A DNA stretch of 25,674 bases from Parcubacteria group bacterium (GCA_016215765.1 JACRHY010000006.1:1-25674), one strand, 5' to 3'; counted from the stretch's first letter, positions 12,225-19,527 are shown. Notes: generated from the letters alone by a model not told the origin. Program-made: numbers and translations.

Positions 12225-12270
12225 TAGCGGTTGGAGCGAAGCGGAGAATAAGAGCGTTTAGCGATTGGGG

Positions 12271-12299
12271 TTTAGAGTTTGGGGTTTAACTGATATACT
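12271..12299 (+). promoter_or_regulatory. Candidate promoter before the VirB4 genes
   Basis: TTTAGA at 12271-12276 and TATACT at 12294-12299 with a 17-base spacer. The -10 box overlaps the left arm of the inverted repeat at 12297-12344. A second, perfect TATAAT lies at 12347-12352, six bases before the ATG at 12359, and would give a leaderless message. Confidence 0.4.
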
Positions 12300-12344
12300 T
12301 TGAATTATGAAACTGGCTTTTAAGGCATTTTCATAATTCAAAGT
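12297..12344. repeat. Perfect 16-bp inverted repeat upstream of virB4 genes
   Basis: Arms ACTTTGAATTATGAAA (12297-12312) and TTTCATAATTCAAAGT (12329-12344) with a 16-base spacer. The left arm overlaps a -10 box; the right arm abuts GATATAAT and the start codon. Position suggests an operator or a leader RNA hairpin; no T-run follows, so it is not a standard terminator. Confidence 0.8.
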
Positions 12345-12358
12345 GATATAATAAAAAA

Positions 12359-13036
12359 ATGGCCGATACGAAAAAACAGCAATCAACTTCCACCCAACAA
12401 TTCGTGGAAATTAATTCCATCCGCGACGGCGTTGTCGTTTTGAAAAGCGGCGGACTGCGGCGCGTTTTAATGGTTTCCGGCATCAATTTTGACCTGAAAT
12501 CGGAAGAGGAACAGGCGATGATCATCGGCGCCTATCAGTCGTTTTTAAACACGTTGGATTTCACCCTTCAATTTTTTATCCATTCAAGAAAGCTGAATAC
12601 CGAAGAATATCTTGAATTTCTGAAAGAACGGCGGGAAAAAGAAGACAACGAACTGCTCCGGACGCAAATAGACGAATACTCCGAATTCATCCGCTCATTC
12701 GTGGAAACGAACGCCATTATGGAAAAGGCGTTTTTCGTCGCGGTCCCTTACGATTTTATCAGCGCCGCGGCCGTTTCCGCCGCCTTGCCAATTCCCGATT
12801 TTTTGAAATTCTGGAAAACGAAATCAATGGAGGTAGAGAAAAAAGCCGCCAGTGCGGATTTGGAAAGTAAAATCCGGCAAATAAACCAGCGGACGGATCA
12901 GGTGGTCGGCGGTTTGAACCAGATCGGACTGCGCGCCGTTCCCCTAAACACCGAGGAAGCGATAGAATTTTTTTACAATCTTTACAATCCGGAATCGGTG
13001 GAGGTAAAAAAATTGAAGATAGCGGAAGAATATTAG
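12359..13036 (+). CDS. TraC/VirB4 N-terminal-domain protein (split VirB4, first part)
   Basis: A 225-residue soluble protein matching the N-terminal part of TraC/VirB4-type ATPases. It opens with a variable TKKQQSTSTQQFVEINSIRDGVVVLKSGGLRRVLMVSGINFDLKSEEEQ, then a stretch typical of this domain: YQSFLNTLDFTLQFFIHSRKLN. A second helical and strand region follows (EFIRSFVETNAIMEKAFFVAVPYDF) and the end is LNTEEAIEFFYNLYNPES. There is no Walker motif; the ATPase core is coded by the next gene, 23 bases downstream. In one-piece VirB4/TraC this domain binds the membrane partners (VirB3/PrgI) and the motor core. Separate genes for the two parts seem usual in CPR clusters (from memory), so this is probably not a broken gene. 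Confidence 0.85.
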   Translation: MADTKKQQSTSTQQFVEINSIRDGVVVLKSGGLRRVLMVSGINFDLKSEEEQAMIIGAYQSFLNTLDFTLQFFIHSRKLNTEEYLEFLKERREKEDNELLRTQIDEYSEFIRSFVETNAIMEKAFFVAVPYDFISAAAVSAALPIPDFLKFWKTKSMEVEKKAASADLESKIRQINQRTDQVVGGLNQIGLRAVPLNTEEAIEFFYNLYNPESVEVKKLKIAEEY

Positions 13037-13059
13037 AATATGAAAATCCGATAAAGAAC

Positions 13060-14811
13060 ATGGCTGAAAAAATCACAACTGCCCAGGCCTACGAAAGTTC
13101 GGAAAAGGACGTCCGCGACGTCATCGCGCCCGCGGCTCTTGAAGTTAATCCGAAATATCTGCGGCTCGGCAACAAATTCGTCAAGACGCTTTTTATTTTC
13201 ACTTATCCCCGCTATCTTTCCACCGGCTGGTTTTCGCCGGTCATCAACCTTCCGGCCACGCTGGACATCTCTTTCTTCGCTCATCCGGTGGATACCGTCA
13301 TGGCGCTCCGATCGCTCCGAAAAAAATCCGCCAGCATTGAGGCGCAAATCTCTTCCGAAGAAGAAGAGGGGAAAGTGCGCGACCCGATGCTGGAAACGGC
13401 GCTGGAAGACGTGGAACATCTGCGCGACCAGCTCCAGCAGGCGCAGGAGAGAATTTTCAACGTCAGCGCTTATATCACGATTTACGCCGAAACGGCGGAG
13501 GAGTTGAACAGATTGGAAGGGGAAATTAGCTCGCTGATGGAAAGCCGCCTGATCTACGTCAAGCCGGCCCTTTTCCAGCAACTCGAGGCCTTTAATTCCG
13601 TCCTGCCGTTAAACCAGGACAAACTGGCGATTTCAACGCCGCTCAATTCCGCCACCGCCGCTTCTTTCTTTCCGTTCGTCTCCCCCGACCTGACGTCAAA
13701 TAAGGGCATTCTTTACGGCATCAACCGCCACAACAACAGCTTGATAATCTTTGACCGCTTTTCAATGGAAAACGCCAATATGGTCATTTTCGCCAAATCC
13801 GGCGCCGGCAAATCCTACACGATGAAACTGGAAATCATCCGCTCAATGATGATCGGAACCGACGTCATCGTCATTGATCCGGAAAACGAATACGAGACGC
13901 TCGCCCGCGCCGTCGGCGGAAGCTTTTTCAATATTTCTCTCGCGTCAAAAAATCACATCAACCCCTTTGAAATTCCCGTCGTTCCCGCAGGCGAAGATCC
14001 GGCCGACGTCCTGCGTTCGCACATTTTAAACATCATCGGACTTCTAAAGGTGATGCTCGGGGAAATTTCCAAAGAAGAAGACGCGATTATTGACAAGGCG
14101 ATCACCGAAACCTACGCTTCGCGCGACATCACGCCGGATAAGGACTTTACCAAAGCCACGCCACCGCTTTTGGAAGACCTTCAAACGATTCTGGAAAATA
14201 TGGAAGCGGGAGCGGGACTCGCCCAGCGGCTTTATAAATACACCCGCGGCGCCTACGCCGGATTCACGAACCACCCGACCAACATTGACGTCAAAAACCG
14301 CCTTATTATTTTTTCCATCCGCGACCTTGAGGAACAGCTGCGGCCGGTGGCGATGTACATTATTTTGCATTTCATCTGGAATCTTATCCGATCGGAACTG
14401 AAACGGCGCATTCTCATCGTTGACGAGGCGTGGATAATGATGAAATACGAGGATGGCGCGACGTTCCTTTTCGGCCTCGTCAAGCGCGCCCGCAAATATT
14501 TTCTCGGCATCACCACCATCACCCAGGACGTAGAGGACTTTCTCCGCTCTCCCTACGGCCGCCCCATCATCACCAACTCCTCCATTCAAATTCTCCTTAA
14601 ACAGGCGCCGGCGATGATGGACACCATCGCTAAAACGTTTGACCTCGCCGGAGGAGAAAGGGCCCTTCTGCTTGAGGCGGGCGTCGGCGAAGGATTGTTT
14701 TTCGCCGGCTTAAAACACGTCGCCGTCAAAATCATCGGCTCGTTCAGCGAAGACAAGATCATCACCACCAATCCGGAGGAGATTTTAAAAAGACAAAAAG
14801 AGCAGATATAA
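13060..14811 (+). CDS. virB4: VirB4/TraC-type secretion ATPase (motor part)
   Basis: A 583-residue ATPase that powers pilus assembly or substrate transport at the inner face of the membrane. Residues 1-220 complete the N-terminal VirB4 domain, with a coiled stretch LEDVEHLRDQLQQAQERIF. The RecA-like motor has Walker A in AKSGAGKSYTM (about 245-255), an acidic VIDPENEYE strand shortly after, Walker B ILIVDEAW at 451-458, and the conserved ITTITQDVEDFL and ITNSSIQILLKQ segments after it. The sequence is complete and looks catalytically competent. Strong similarity to DUF87/HerA-type conjugation ATPases is expected. It is flanked by the TraC-like N-terminal gene and by a small membrane protein starting 4 bases after its stop, so the genes form one operon. 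The best conserved marker of the secretion cluster. Confidence 0.95.
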   Translation: MAEKITTAQAYESSEKDVRDVIAPAALEVNPKYLRLGNKFVKTLFIFTYPRYLSTGWFSPVINLPATLDISFFAHPVDTVMALRSLRKKSASIEAQISSEEEEGKVRDPMLETALEDVEHLRDQLQQAQERIFNVSAYITIYAETAEELNRLEGEISSLMESRLIYVKPALFQQLEAFNSVLPLNQDKLAISTPLNSATAASFFPFVSPDLTSNKGILYGINRHNNSLIIFDRFSMENANMVIFAKSGAGKSYTMKLEIIRSMMIGTDVIVIDPENEYETLARAVGGSFFNISLASKNHINPFEIPVVPAGEDPADVLRSHILNIIGLLKVMLGEISKEEDAIIDKAITETYASRDITPDKDFTKATPPLLEDLQTILENMEAGAGLAQRLYKYTRGAYAGFTNHPTNIDVKNRLIIFSIRDLEEQLRPVAMYIILHFIWNLIRSELKRRILIVDEAWIMMKYEDGATFLFGLVKRARKYFLGITTITQDVEDFLRSPYGRPIITNSSIQILLKQAPAMMDTIAKTFDLAGGERALLLEAGVGEGLFFAGLKHVAVKIIGSFSEDKIITTNPEEILKRQKEQI

Positions 14812-14815
14812 TTAA

Positions 14816-15238
14816 ATGGAACAACAAAAGCCGAAAATTTCGTGGGTTGAGGCGATCTTTATGCTCATAATCGCGGGCGGCTCCGATTTATGGGAGATGT
14901 TCAGCGCCGGCCTGGTGATTATTCCCGTCATCGGCTGGGTTCTTCCGGTAATCACTATCGTTATTTCTTTATTTGTTTGGGGGATCCTGCTGATTTGGTT
15001 TATAATGAAAGGGATGTCTCTCGGGGTGCTTATGGTCGGCGGCATCGTTGATCTGATTCCGTTTGTAAACGTCCTGCCCGCCAAAACAATCGCCGTAATA
15101 CGCGCCATTGTCGCGTACAGCGAGATCGCGGAAGATGTTTTTAAAGTGGTTGAAAAGATTCCTCTTCCCCAGGCCCAAGCCGCTTCCAAGGCGATGAAAT
15201 TGGCGAAAACGGCGGGGAAAGTCGCCGGAAAAGTTTAA
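14816..15238 (+). CDS. Small multi-pass membrane protein of the secretion cluster, unknown function
   Basis: A 140-residue protein. After a short polar start (MEQQKPKISW) come two or three hydrophobic segments: AIFMLIIAGGSDLWEMFSAG, LVIIPVIGWVLPVITIVISLFVWGILLIWFIM and MSLGVLMVGGIVDLIPFVNVL. The end is basic and amphipathic (KAMKLAKTAGKVAGKV). It starts 4 bases after virB4 and ends 3 bases before the next gene, so it is translated as part of the same operon. I recognise no family; an accessory inner-membrane component is likely from context only. Confidence 0.75.
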   Translation: MEQQKPKISWVEAIFMLIIAGGSDLWEMFSAGLVIIPVIGWVLPVITIVISLFVWGILLIWFIMKGMSLGVLMVGGIVDLIPFVNVLPAKTIAVIRAIVAYSEIAEDVFKVVEKIPLPQAQAASKAMKLAKTAGKVAGKV

Positions 15239-15241
15239 TAA

Positions 15242-16003
15242 ATGTCTCACGTTATGATTATGACTTATGCCGCCAAAAAAATAATCGTTCATTTCGGAGT
15301 CGGAACCGCCGGAGTCAGGACGGGCGGAACGGCTGTTTTACTGGCCGCGATTCTTCTTTCGCCGCTCTTTTCTCCCGCCGCCGTCAAAGCGCAAACAGCC
15401 CCGTCGGTCATCGCCGCCTGGAAAGCCGATTCATACGCGCCCGCGAATTTTTCCGGCAAGATCCTTCCGAGCAAGAGCTCCGTCGTGACCGCCTCCGTTG
15501 AAATTTTGGACAACGGACGATTCGTTAATCTTTCCGGAACGGAAATACGCTGGTTGCTTGACAATGGGGATATCGTTTCCGGCGCCGGCAAAAAAACGTT
15601 TCAATTCCGGGTCGGCAAAGAAGCCGAGGACGCGCACGAGCTGAAAATAACCGTCCTTTACCGCGGCGCGGAATTAATCGGTTTCCTGACGATTCCCGTC
15701 ACTGCGCCGGAAGCGGTCATTGATTTCAGGGGATACCGTTATCAAATCAGGCAGGGCGAAAGTCGTTTCCGGGTCTTGCCGTATTTTTTCAACATTACCG
15801 AACCCAAAAAAGACCTGAAGTTCGTCTGGAGTTCCGGCGATCAAACAGCCGAGGGGACGGACGAAAACCCGGACGAGCTGGTTTACGGAATTTCTTCCGA
15901 CACGCCGATCGGTGATACAATAAACATAAGGGTTTTGGCGCAAAACATCCGCAAAGAGCTTGAGTTTGCCGGAGATTCATTAACGCTGGTAGTTATCAAA
16001 TAA
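15242..16003 (+). CDS. Exported beta-rich (Ig-like) protein of the secretion cluster
   Basis: Up to 253 residues; start may be 15242 or the in-frame ATGs at 15254 or 15260. The signal peptide core is TAVLLAAILLSPLFSPAAV with cleavage likely after VKAQ or KAQTA, near residue 52. The mature protein is rich in beta-strands and holds two apparent Ig-like modules: one with VTASVEILDNGRFVNLSGTEIRWLLDNGDIVSGAGKKTF and HELKITVLY, the other with KDLKFVWSSGDQTAEGTDENPDEL and INIRVLAQN ... DSLTLVVI. The W...NG...SG and F.W.SGD patterns are typical of such folds. No cysteine and no catalytic motif. It overlaps the pilin-like gene by one base (TAATG), suggesting coupled translation and a surface or periplasm-like role next to the pilin. 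Function unknown. Confidence 0.78.
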   Translation: MSHVMIMTYAAKKIIVHFGVGTAGVRTGGTAVLLAAILLSPLFSPAAVKAQTAPSVIAAWKADSYAPANFSGKILPSKSSVVTASVEILDNGRFVNLSGTEIRWLLDNGDIVSGAGKKTFQFRVGKEAEDAHELKITVLYRGAELIGFLTIPVTAPEAVIDFRGYRYQIRQGESRFRVLPYFFNITEPKKDLKFVWSSGDQTAEGTDENPDELVYGISSDTPIGDTINIRVLAQNIRKELEFAGDSLTLVVIK

Positions 16004-16440
16004 TGCGAAAAACATTGTTTTTGATTTTAATCTTGATTTTCGTCGCGGCGCTCGGATCGGCAGCCGGACCGGCGGCGGCCGCCTATAAGATGTTCAACCA
16101 GCTTCCCGGCACATCGCAATCGATTACCAGCCTGGCGGAATACGTGGCGGCCGTTTACCGATTCGGAATGATGGCCGTCGGCCTCGTGGCCTTGGGAGTT
16201 ATCGTTTTCGCGGGCATTGAATACACCGTCTCGGCCGGAAACGCCTCCAAACAGGAAGACGCCATAAAGCGAATCAAAGAGGCGATTTTGGGAATTATGC
16301 TGTTGCTGGGAGCGTATCTCATCCTTTATTCCATTGATCCGCGCCTGACTTCTCTTAAAGATCCAAATCTGCCCGTATTGCCCCTTTATGGAGATAACAG
16401 CGGGGTTATTTTGGAATTCGGATTCAGGGGCAGTAATTAA
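16003..16440 (+). CDS. VirB2/TrbC-like pilin subunit
   Basis: A 145-residue protein with the VirB2/TrbC layout: a signal peptide (TLFLILILIFVAALGSAAG, cleavage near PAAAA-Y, residue 26-28), a short polar stretch, then two hydrophobic helices separated by a short charged loop. The first is MMAVGLVALGVIVFAGIEYTVSAG, then NASKQEDAIKRIKEA, the second ILGIMLLLGAYLILYSI. Members of the family are processed into small pilin subunits that form the conjugative-type pilus. The DPRLTSLKDPNL tail is unusual in length. It overlaps the Ig-like gene by one base. With PrgI (VirB3), VirB4 and VirB6-like proteins it completes the minimal membrane set. VirB2 proteins are weakly conserved, so the call depends partly on context. 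Confidence 0.82.
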   Translation: MRKTLFLILILIFVAALGSAAGPAAAAYKMFNQLPGTSQSITSLAEYVAAVYRFGMMAVGLVALGVIVFAGIEYTVSAGNASKQEDAIKRIKEAILGIMLLLGAYLILYSIDPRLTSLKDPNLPVLPLYGDNSGVILEFGFRGSN

Positions 16441-16459
16441 ATTGGGCAGTAATTAAATT
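16428..16459 (+). repeat. 16-bp tandem duplication over the pilin stop codon
   Basis: GGGCAGTAATTAAATT occurs twice without a gap (16428-16443, 16444-16459). The first copy includes the TAA of the pilin-like gene. Probably replication slippage without effect on the protein. Confidence 0.85.
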
Positions 16460-16485
16460 CAAGGACGGTAATTTTAAAAAGAGAG

Positions 16486-17610
16486 ATGATTAAAAAAATA
16501 ATTTTTATCGCCGTGGCAATCGTTGCCCTGGCCGGCATCGGAACGATAATTTATTACGGTCGCGAAACCCTGAATATTCTTCAAATATCGCCCGCTCCGA
16601 AAGAAAAGAAAGAAACCGCCGCCCCTCTTCCGCCGCGGCTAAAAGCAATTTCTTCCCGGCCGGTTTTTGATTACTCGCCGGCCGGCGACGGCATTTTATA
16701 CGCCGGCGACGCGGGACAGATTATCAAAATCAACGCCGCGGGACAAGAGGAGACGCTTTCGGACGGCGTGGAACAACTGCGCCTTTTTTCCGTTTCACCG
16801 GACGGCAAAGAAATTTTAATCGGCTTCGGTCCGCGGGATAATTTTCAGCTTAGCCAATTTGTCGTCGCCGATAAAATTTTAAAACCCCTCAATAAAGGCG
16901 GGGCTGTTTCCGCCGCCTGGTCGCCGGACTCCAAGAAAGTCGCCTACCTGAAATCAAGCGCCGCGGCCGGAGAAAGCGACCTTGTCATCGCCGACATTTC
17001 CAAAGAAAAAATCGGCGAAGTCAAGGTGATGTCTTTCGCGCTTGCCGATTACGCCCTTGAATGGCCGTCGCCGGGCCGGATTATTTTAAAACCGAGACCG
17101 TCCGCGCTTTATATCGCTCCGCTTTTAGCCGTTGATCTGGCCAAAAAAACCGTCGCTCCCTTGTCCGCCCCCTCAACCGGCGCCGTCGCCAAATGGTCGG
17201 CATCCTTAAAACAAGGACTGCTGTTCCGCGGAGACGAGAGAAATAATTCGTTTTCCCTGACGGGAGAAAACGGCGAACCCCTGGTTGATTTGTCGCGAAT
17301 TACGACCCTTCCGAATAAATGCGCCTTTAGCGACGCGGCGGGAATTATTTTCTGCGCCGTTCCCAAAGAATTGCCCGAGGGGACGATTTTTATTGACGAT
17401 TATTTCAAAAGAATCTTTTACACCAGCGACAGCGTTTATTCTCTGGCCGTCACCGATGACGAATCGGGGAAAAAACAATTAAAGGTGGAAAAATATTACG
17501 ACTTTGATCCGCTGACAATTGACGCCGATAATCTGACGATTAAAAACGAAAAGCTCTACTTCATCAACCGCTACAACGAAAAAATATACTCGCTTGACTT
17601 GAGCGAGTAG
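16486..17610 (+). CDS. Membrane-anchored TolB/WD40-like beta-propeller protein
   Basis: A 374-residue protein with one N-terminal membrane anchor (IIFIAVAIVALAGIGTIIYYG, about 5-25), a Pro/Lys-rich linker and an extracytoplasmic propeller. TolB/PD40-type blade motifs are visible: VFDYSPAGDGILYAGDAG, LFSVSPDGKEILIGFG, SAAWSPDSKKVAYL and AKWSASLKQGLLFRG, then later blades ending YFINRYNEKIYSLDL, consistent with six or seven blades. It contains two cysteines near residues 280 and 293. No enzymatic motif. It follows the pilin-like gene by 45 bases and is the last gene of the plus-strand cluster. Propellers of this kind commonly bind partner proteins or cell-wall polymers, so it may be a stator or contact part of the apparatus. 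This is inference from fold and context. Confidence 0.82.
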   Translation: MIKKIIFIAVAIVALAGIGTIIYYGRETLNILQISPAPKEKKETAAPLPPRLKAISSRPVFDYSPAGDGILYAGDAGQIIKINAAGQEETLSDGVEQLRLFSVSPDGKEILIGFGPRDNFQLSQFVVADKILKPLNKGGAVSAAWSPDSKKVAYLKSSAAAGESDLVIADISKEKIGEVKVMSFALADYALEWPSPGRIILKPRPSALYIAPLLAVDLAKKTVAPLSAPSTGAVAKWSASLKQGLLFRGDERNNSFSLTGENGEPLVDLSRITTLPNKCAFSDAAGIIFCAVPKELPEGTIFIDDYFKRIFYTSDSVYSLAVTDDESGKKQLKVEKYYDFDPLTIDADNLTIKNEKLYFINRYNEKIYSLDLSE

Positions 17611-17648
17611 AACCTAAGTAGGGCCGAGGGAGGCGAAAAAAGCAAAAA

Positions 17649-18080
17649 CTAAATCAGCCGCACGACGATATGCCGGTCTTTTCCTTCGCCGACGCTGTCG
17701 GTTTTAACGTCCGGACGGGAAGCAAGCTCAACGTGAATAAGCCGCCGCTCGTAGGAATTCATCGGCGGAAGGGAAATCTCCCCTTTGGTCATCAACGCCT
17801 TATGAGCAGCGGCCTTAGCAAGCTCCGCCAGAAGACGCTCGCGCTCTTTGCGGTAATTATTGACATCAACAAAAATCATTCCCAACTCGTTCTTTTTGGC
17901 AATCAACTTCAAAACAAGTTCCAGAGAAGCCGTGAAGTGCGGCAGGTGTTCCTGAACCCGGTCGTCGTTGATCAGAACGGAAATTCTCTGCCGCTCAACG
18001 TCAATGCTCACCTCGGAGTCGTTTTCGCCGTAGCCCATCAGTCCCACCAGTTTTTCGGTTATTTCTTTAACTTTTTCCAT
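17649..18080 (-). CDS. jag: KhpB/Jag-type RNA-binding protein (KH-R3H), short form
   Basis: A 143-residue RNA-binding protein of the Jag/KhpB/EloR family, in its standard place after yidC. Residues 1-80 match the KH-like domain (ITEKLVGLMGYGENDSEVSI ... LVLKLIAKKNEL) and 80-143 the R3H domain, with NNYRKERERLLAELAKAAAHKAL, PPMNSYERRLIHVEL and a final DRHIVVRLI. The R3H arginine and histidine are in YERRLIH. Firmicute homologues carry an N-terminal Jag-N domain of about 50 residues that is missing here; the start ATG overlaps yidC by 14 bases, leaving no room for it unless it was lost. The family binds many RNAs and affects cell-wall synthesis and elongation. Same operon as yidC, rnpA and rpmH. 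Confidence 0.9.
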   Translation of the reverse strand: MEKVKEITEKLVGLMGYGENDSEVSIDVERQRISVLINDDRVQEHLPHFTASLELVLKLIAKKNELGMIFVDVNNYRKERERLLAELAKAAAHKALMTKGEISLPPMNSYERRLIHVELASRPDVKTDSVGEGKDRHIVVRLI

Positions 18081-18783
18081 TTTTCAGAGATTTATTGATA
18101 AACGCCTGCTGGCCGACGGAAATCAGCGATGTCGTCAGCCAGTAAAGCCCGACAGCGGCCGGCAGATACATTAAAATGACGATGGTCATAATCGGGCCGA
18201 TATAAACCATCTGGCGGCCGATGCTCTCGCCCAGAGACGGCTCCCCGCCGGAATTTTTAGACGGAGCTTTCGGTAAAGACATCCTGCCTTGAAAAAATTG
18301 GGCGACGGCCGCCAATCCGACTATAAGGATATTCGGATTGTTTAAATCAATCAAGCCCAAAAAGGCGTGACTCACCTCCGATGGCGCCGCAACGAAACTA
18401 TACAAATTTTTCAGGGTTGTTTCGGAAATCCCTTTCATAAAAACCGAGTACAGGGCTATGAAAACGAGAATTTGGGGAATCAGCAAAAAAAATCCGGAGA
18501 GCGGATTGATTTTATTGCGGCGATAAAATTCCAGAAGCGCCTGCGCCTGCTTTTCCCTGTTGTCTTTATGCTGGTCCTGGATTTTTTTAATTTCCGGCCC
18601 GAGGCGCTGCATCTCCGTCTGATGTTTCATCGTTTTGTGAAACAGGGGAAATAAAACGATTCTGATGAAAATCGTCAGTAAAACGATGGCCGCGCCGAGA
18701 TCGCCGAAAGAGACGGAGTTGTAAATAAAAATCAGGGCGTTGAATATCGGCCGGTAAAATATTTCGTTGAATAAAGAAATCAT
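18067..18783 (-). CDS. yidC: Membrane protein insertase YidC/Oxa1
   Basis: A 238-residue insertase that places proteins in the inner membrane with or without SecYEG. Short type without the large periplasmic domain and without a lipobox. The hydrophilic-groove arginine is in LLTIFIRIVLFPLFHK (first core helix), followed by the cytoplasmic coiled hairpin MQRLGPEIKKIQDQHKDNREKQAQALLEFYRRNKINPL, then membrane segments GFFLLIPQILVFIALYSVF, IGLAAVAQFFQG-like, YIGPIMTIVILMYLPAAVGLYWLTTSLISVGQQAFI and a basic tail. The motif YLPAAVGLYW is typical of YidC/Oxa1. It lies 10 bases after rnpA and overlaps jag by 14 bases. The small yidD gene often found between rnpA and yidC is absent. Confidence 0.96.
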   Translation of the reverse strand: MISLFNEIFYRPIFNALIFIYNSVSFGDLGAAIVLLTIFIRIVLFPLFHKTMKHQTEMQRLGPEIKKIQDQHKDNREKQAQALLEFYRRNKINPLSGFFLLIPQILVFIALYSVFMKGISETTLKNLYSFVAAPSEVSHAFLGLIDLNNPNILIVGLAAVAQFFQGRMSLPKAPSKNSGGEPSLGESIGRQMVYIGPIMTIVILMYLPAAVGLYWLTTSLISVGQQAFINKSLKNGKS

Positions 18784-18793
18784 GGATTGTGTT

Positions 18794-19108
18794 CTATATT
18801 TTTAGAAGAAACGCTTTCAATTCTCCGGCGATTTCTCCCTCCGATTTTTCGGCGATCGGCGGCTTGACGATAAGCAGGGCGTCACGGCCGCCTTTCATCA
18901 ACCGGAGGTTTTCGGCGAGGCGCTTTCTTATTATCCTCTTCAACCGATTCCGCGCCGTTGATTTTTTAAAAACGCTTTTGCCGACGACAATTCCGAAGCG
19001 GCTTTCCGGTCGATCGGTCGGGCGGACAACAAACGCAAAACTTTCTCCGACAAGCCGCCTCCCTTTTAAAAACGGCCTTGAGGGCAGGCGGTTTTTGGAC
19101 GGCAGCAC
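18794..19108 (-). CDS. rnpA: Ribonuclease P protein component
   Basis: A 104-residue basic protein that joins RNase P RNA to trim the 5' ends of tRNA precursors. It starts with GTG one base after the rpmH stop. The N-terminus MLPSKNRLPSR and the signature KKSTARNRLKRIIRKRL (the RNR motif that contacts the RNA) are clear, as is FGIVVGKSVFKK before it. Normal length is 110-120, so it is slightly short, and the spacing between genes is minimal, pointing to coupled translation with rpmH. Confidence 0.96.
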   Translation of the reverse strand: MLPSKNRLPSRPFLKGRRLVGESFAFVVRPTDRPESRFGIVVGKSVFKKSTARNRLKRIIRKRLAENLRLMKGGRDALLIVKPPIAEKSEGEIAGELKAFLLKI

Positions 19109-19109
19109 G

Positions 19110-19247
19110 TTATCGGGGGGTTATTTTTTTGCGTCCTTTCGCGCGCCTTTTTTTTAAAACGCGCCGGCCGGCCGTGGAAGACATCCGCTTCAAAAATCCG
19201 TGAGCGCGGCTCCTCTTTCTCTTTTTGGGTTGATAAGTGACCGACAT
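19110..19247 (-). CDS. rpmH: 50S ribosomal protein L34
   Basis: A 45-residue, very basic ribosomal protein. The reading starts MSVTYQPKKRKR, continues SRAHGFLKRMSSTAGRRVLK and ends RRAKGRKKITPR; the T/S-Y-QP start, RAHGFxxRMxTxxGRxVLxxRRxKGRKxL pattern is the L34 signature. It has the usual length (44-46). It is the first gene of the minus-strand operon rpmH-rnpA-yidC-jag, diverging from dnaA. This is the classic bacterial origin arrangement. Confidence 0.97.
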   Translation of the reverse strand: MSVTYQPKKRKRSRAHGFLKRMSSTAGRRVLKKRRAKGRKKITPR

Positions 19248-19294
19248 GACAATCAGAGTATCAGCAAACCGGCGGTTAGGCAAGGGCAATGGGG

Positions 19295-19322
19295 TAGAAT
19301 ATGGAATTTAGAATATAGGAAT
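19295..19322. repeat. 14-bp tandem repeat in the rpmH-dnaA spacer
   Basis: TAGAATATGGAATT (19295-19308) and TAGAATATAGGAAT (19309-19322), adjoining and alike except for one shifted base. AT-rich; role unknown, lying about 50 bases upstream of rpmH. Confidence 0.55.
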
Positions 19323-19469
19323 ACGGGGAGAGTTAGTTTTAGTTTTCCACAAGTCATGCACAGGTTATTGACGAATGGCGGCTTTCGGCGGCTTTTAAAA
19401 AGTTGTAGGATGATCTTTGATGATTTCCGAAAACGTTCGTGGATTTGCGTTTCTGAAAATTTCTTCTTA

Positions 19470-19499
19470 AGATTATACAAATTTAGGTTATATAAATTT
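19470..19499. repeat. 15-bp tandem repeat upstream of dnaA
   Basis: AGATTATACAAATTT (19470-19484) followed directly by AGGTTATATAAATTT (19485-19499), 13 of 15 identical. It contains -10-like sequences about 30-50 bases before the dnaA ATG and is the most AT-rich part of the spacer. Confidence 0.65.
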
Positions 19500-19527
19500 T
19501 AACCGGGCGGAGTTAACGAAAATAATT

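Larger units (their letters stand above)
19248..19527. other. rpmH-dnaA spacer: divergent promoters and possible origin part
   Basis: A 280-base spacer without a gene. It has TTTTCCACA at 19343-19351 (one mismatch to the DnaA box TTATCCACA) and, on the opposite strand, TGTGCATGA over 19354-19362 (two mismatches to TGTGGATAA). It also has two AT-rich direct repeat pairs (19295-19322, 19470-19499). The right repeat carries -10-like TTATACAA and TTATATAA and may serve as dnaA promoter or as an unwinding element. No strong -35 box was found. GGAG at about 19507-19510 is too far from the dnaA ATG to be a normal ribosome binding site. Confidence 0.55.

Noticed and set aside
17611..17648. Terminator between the convergent propeller and jag genes
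   Set aside because: Only a weak CCTA-AG-TAGG hairpin and no T-run on either strand.
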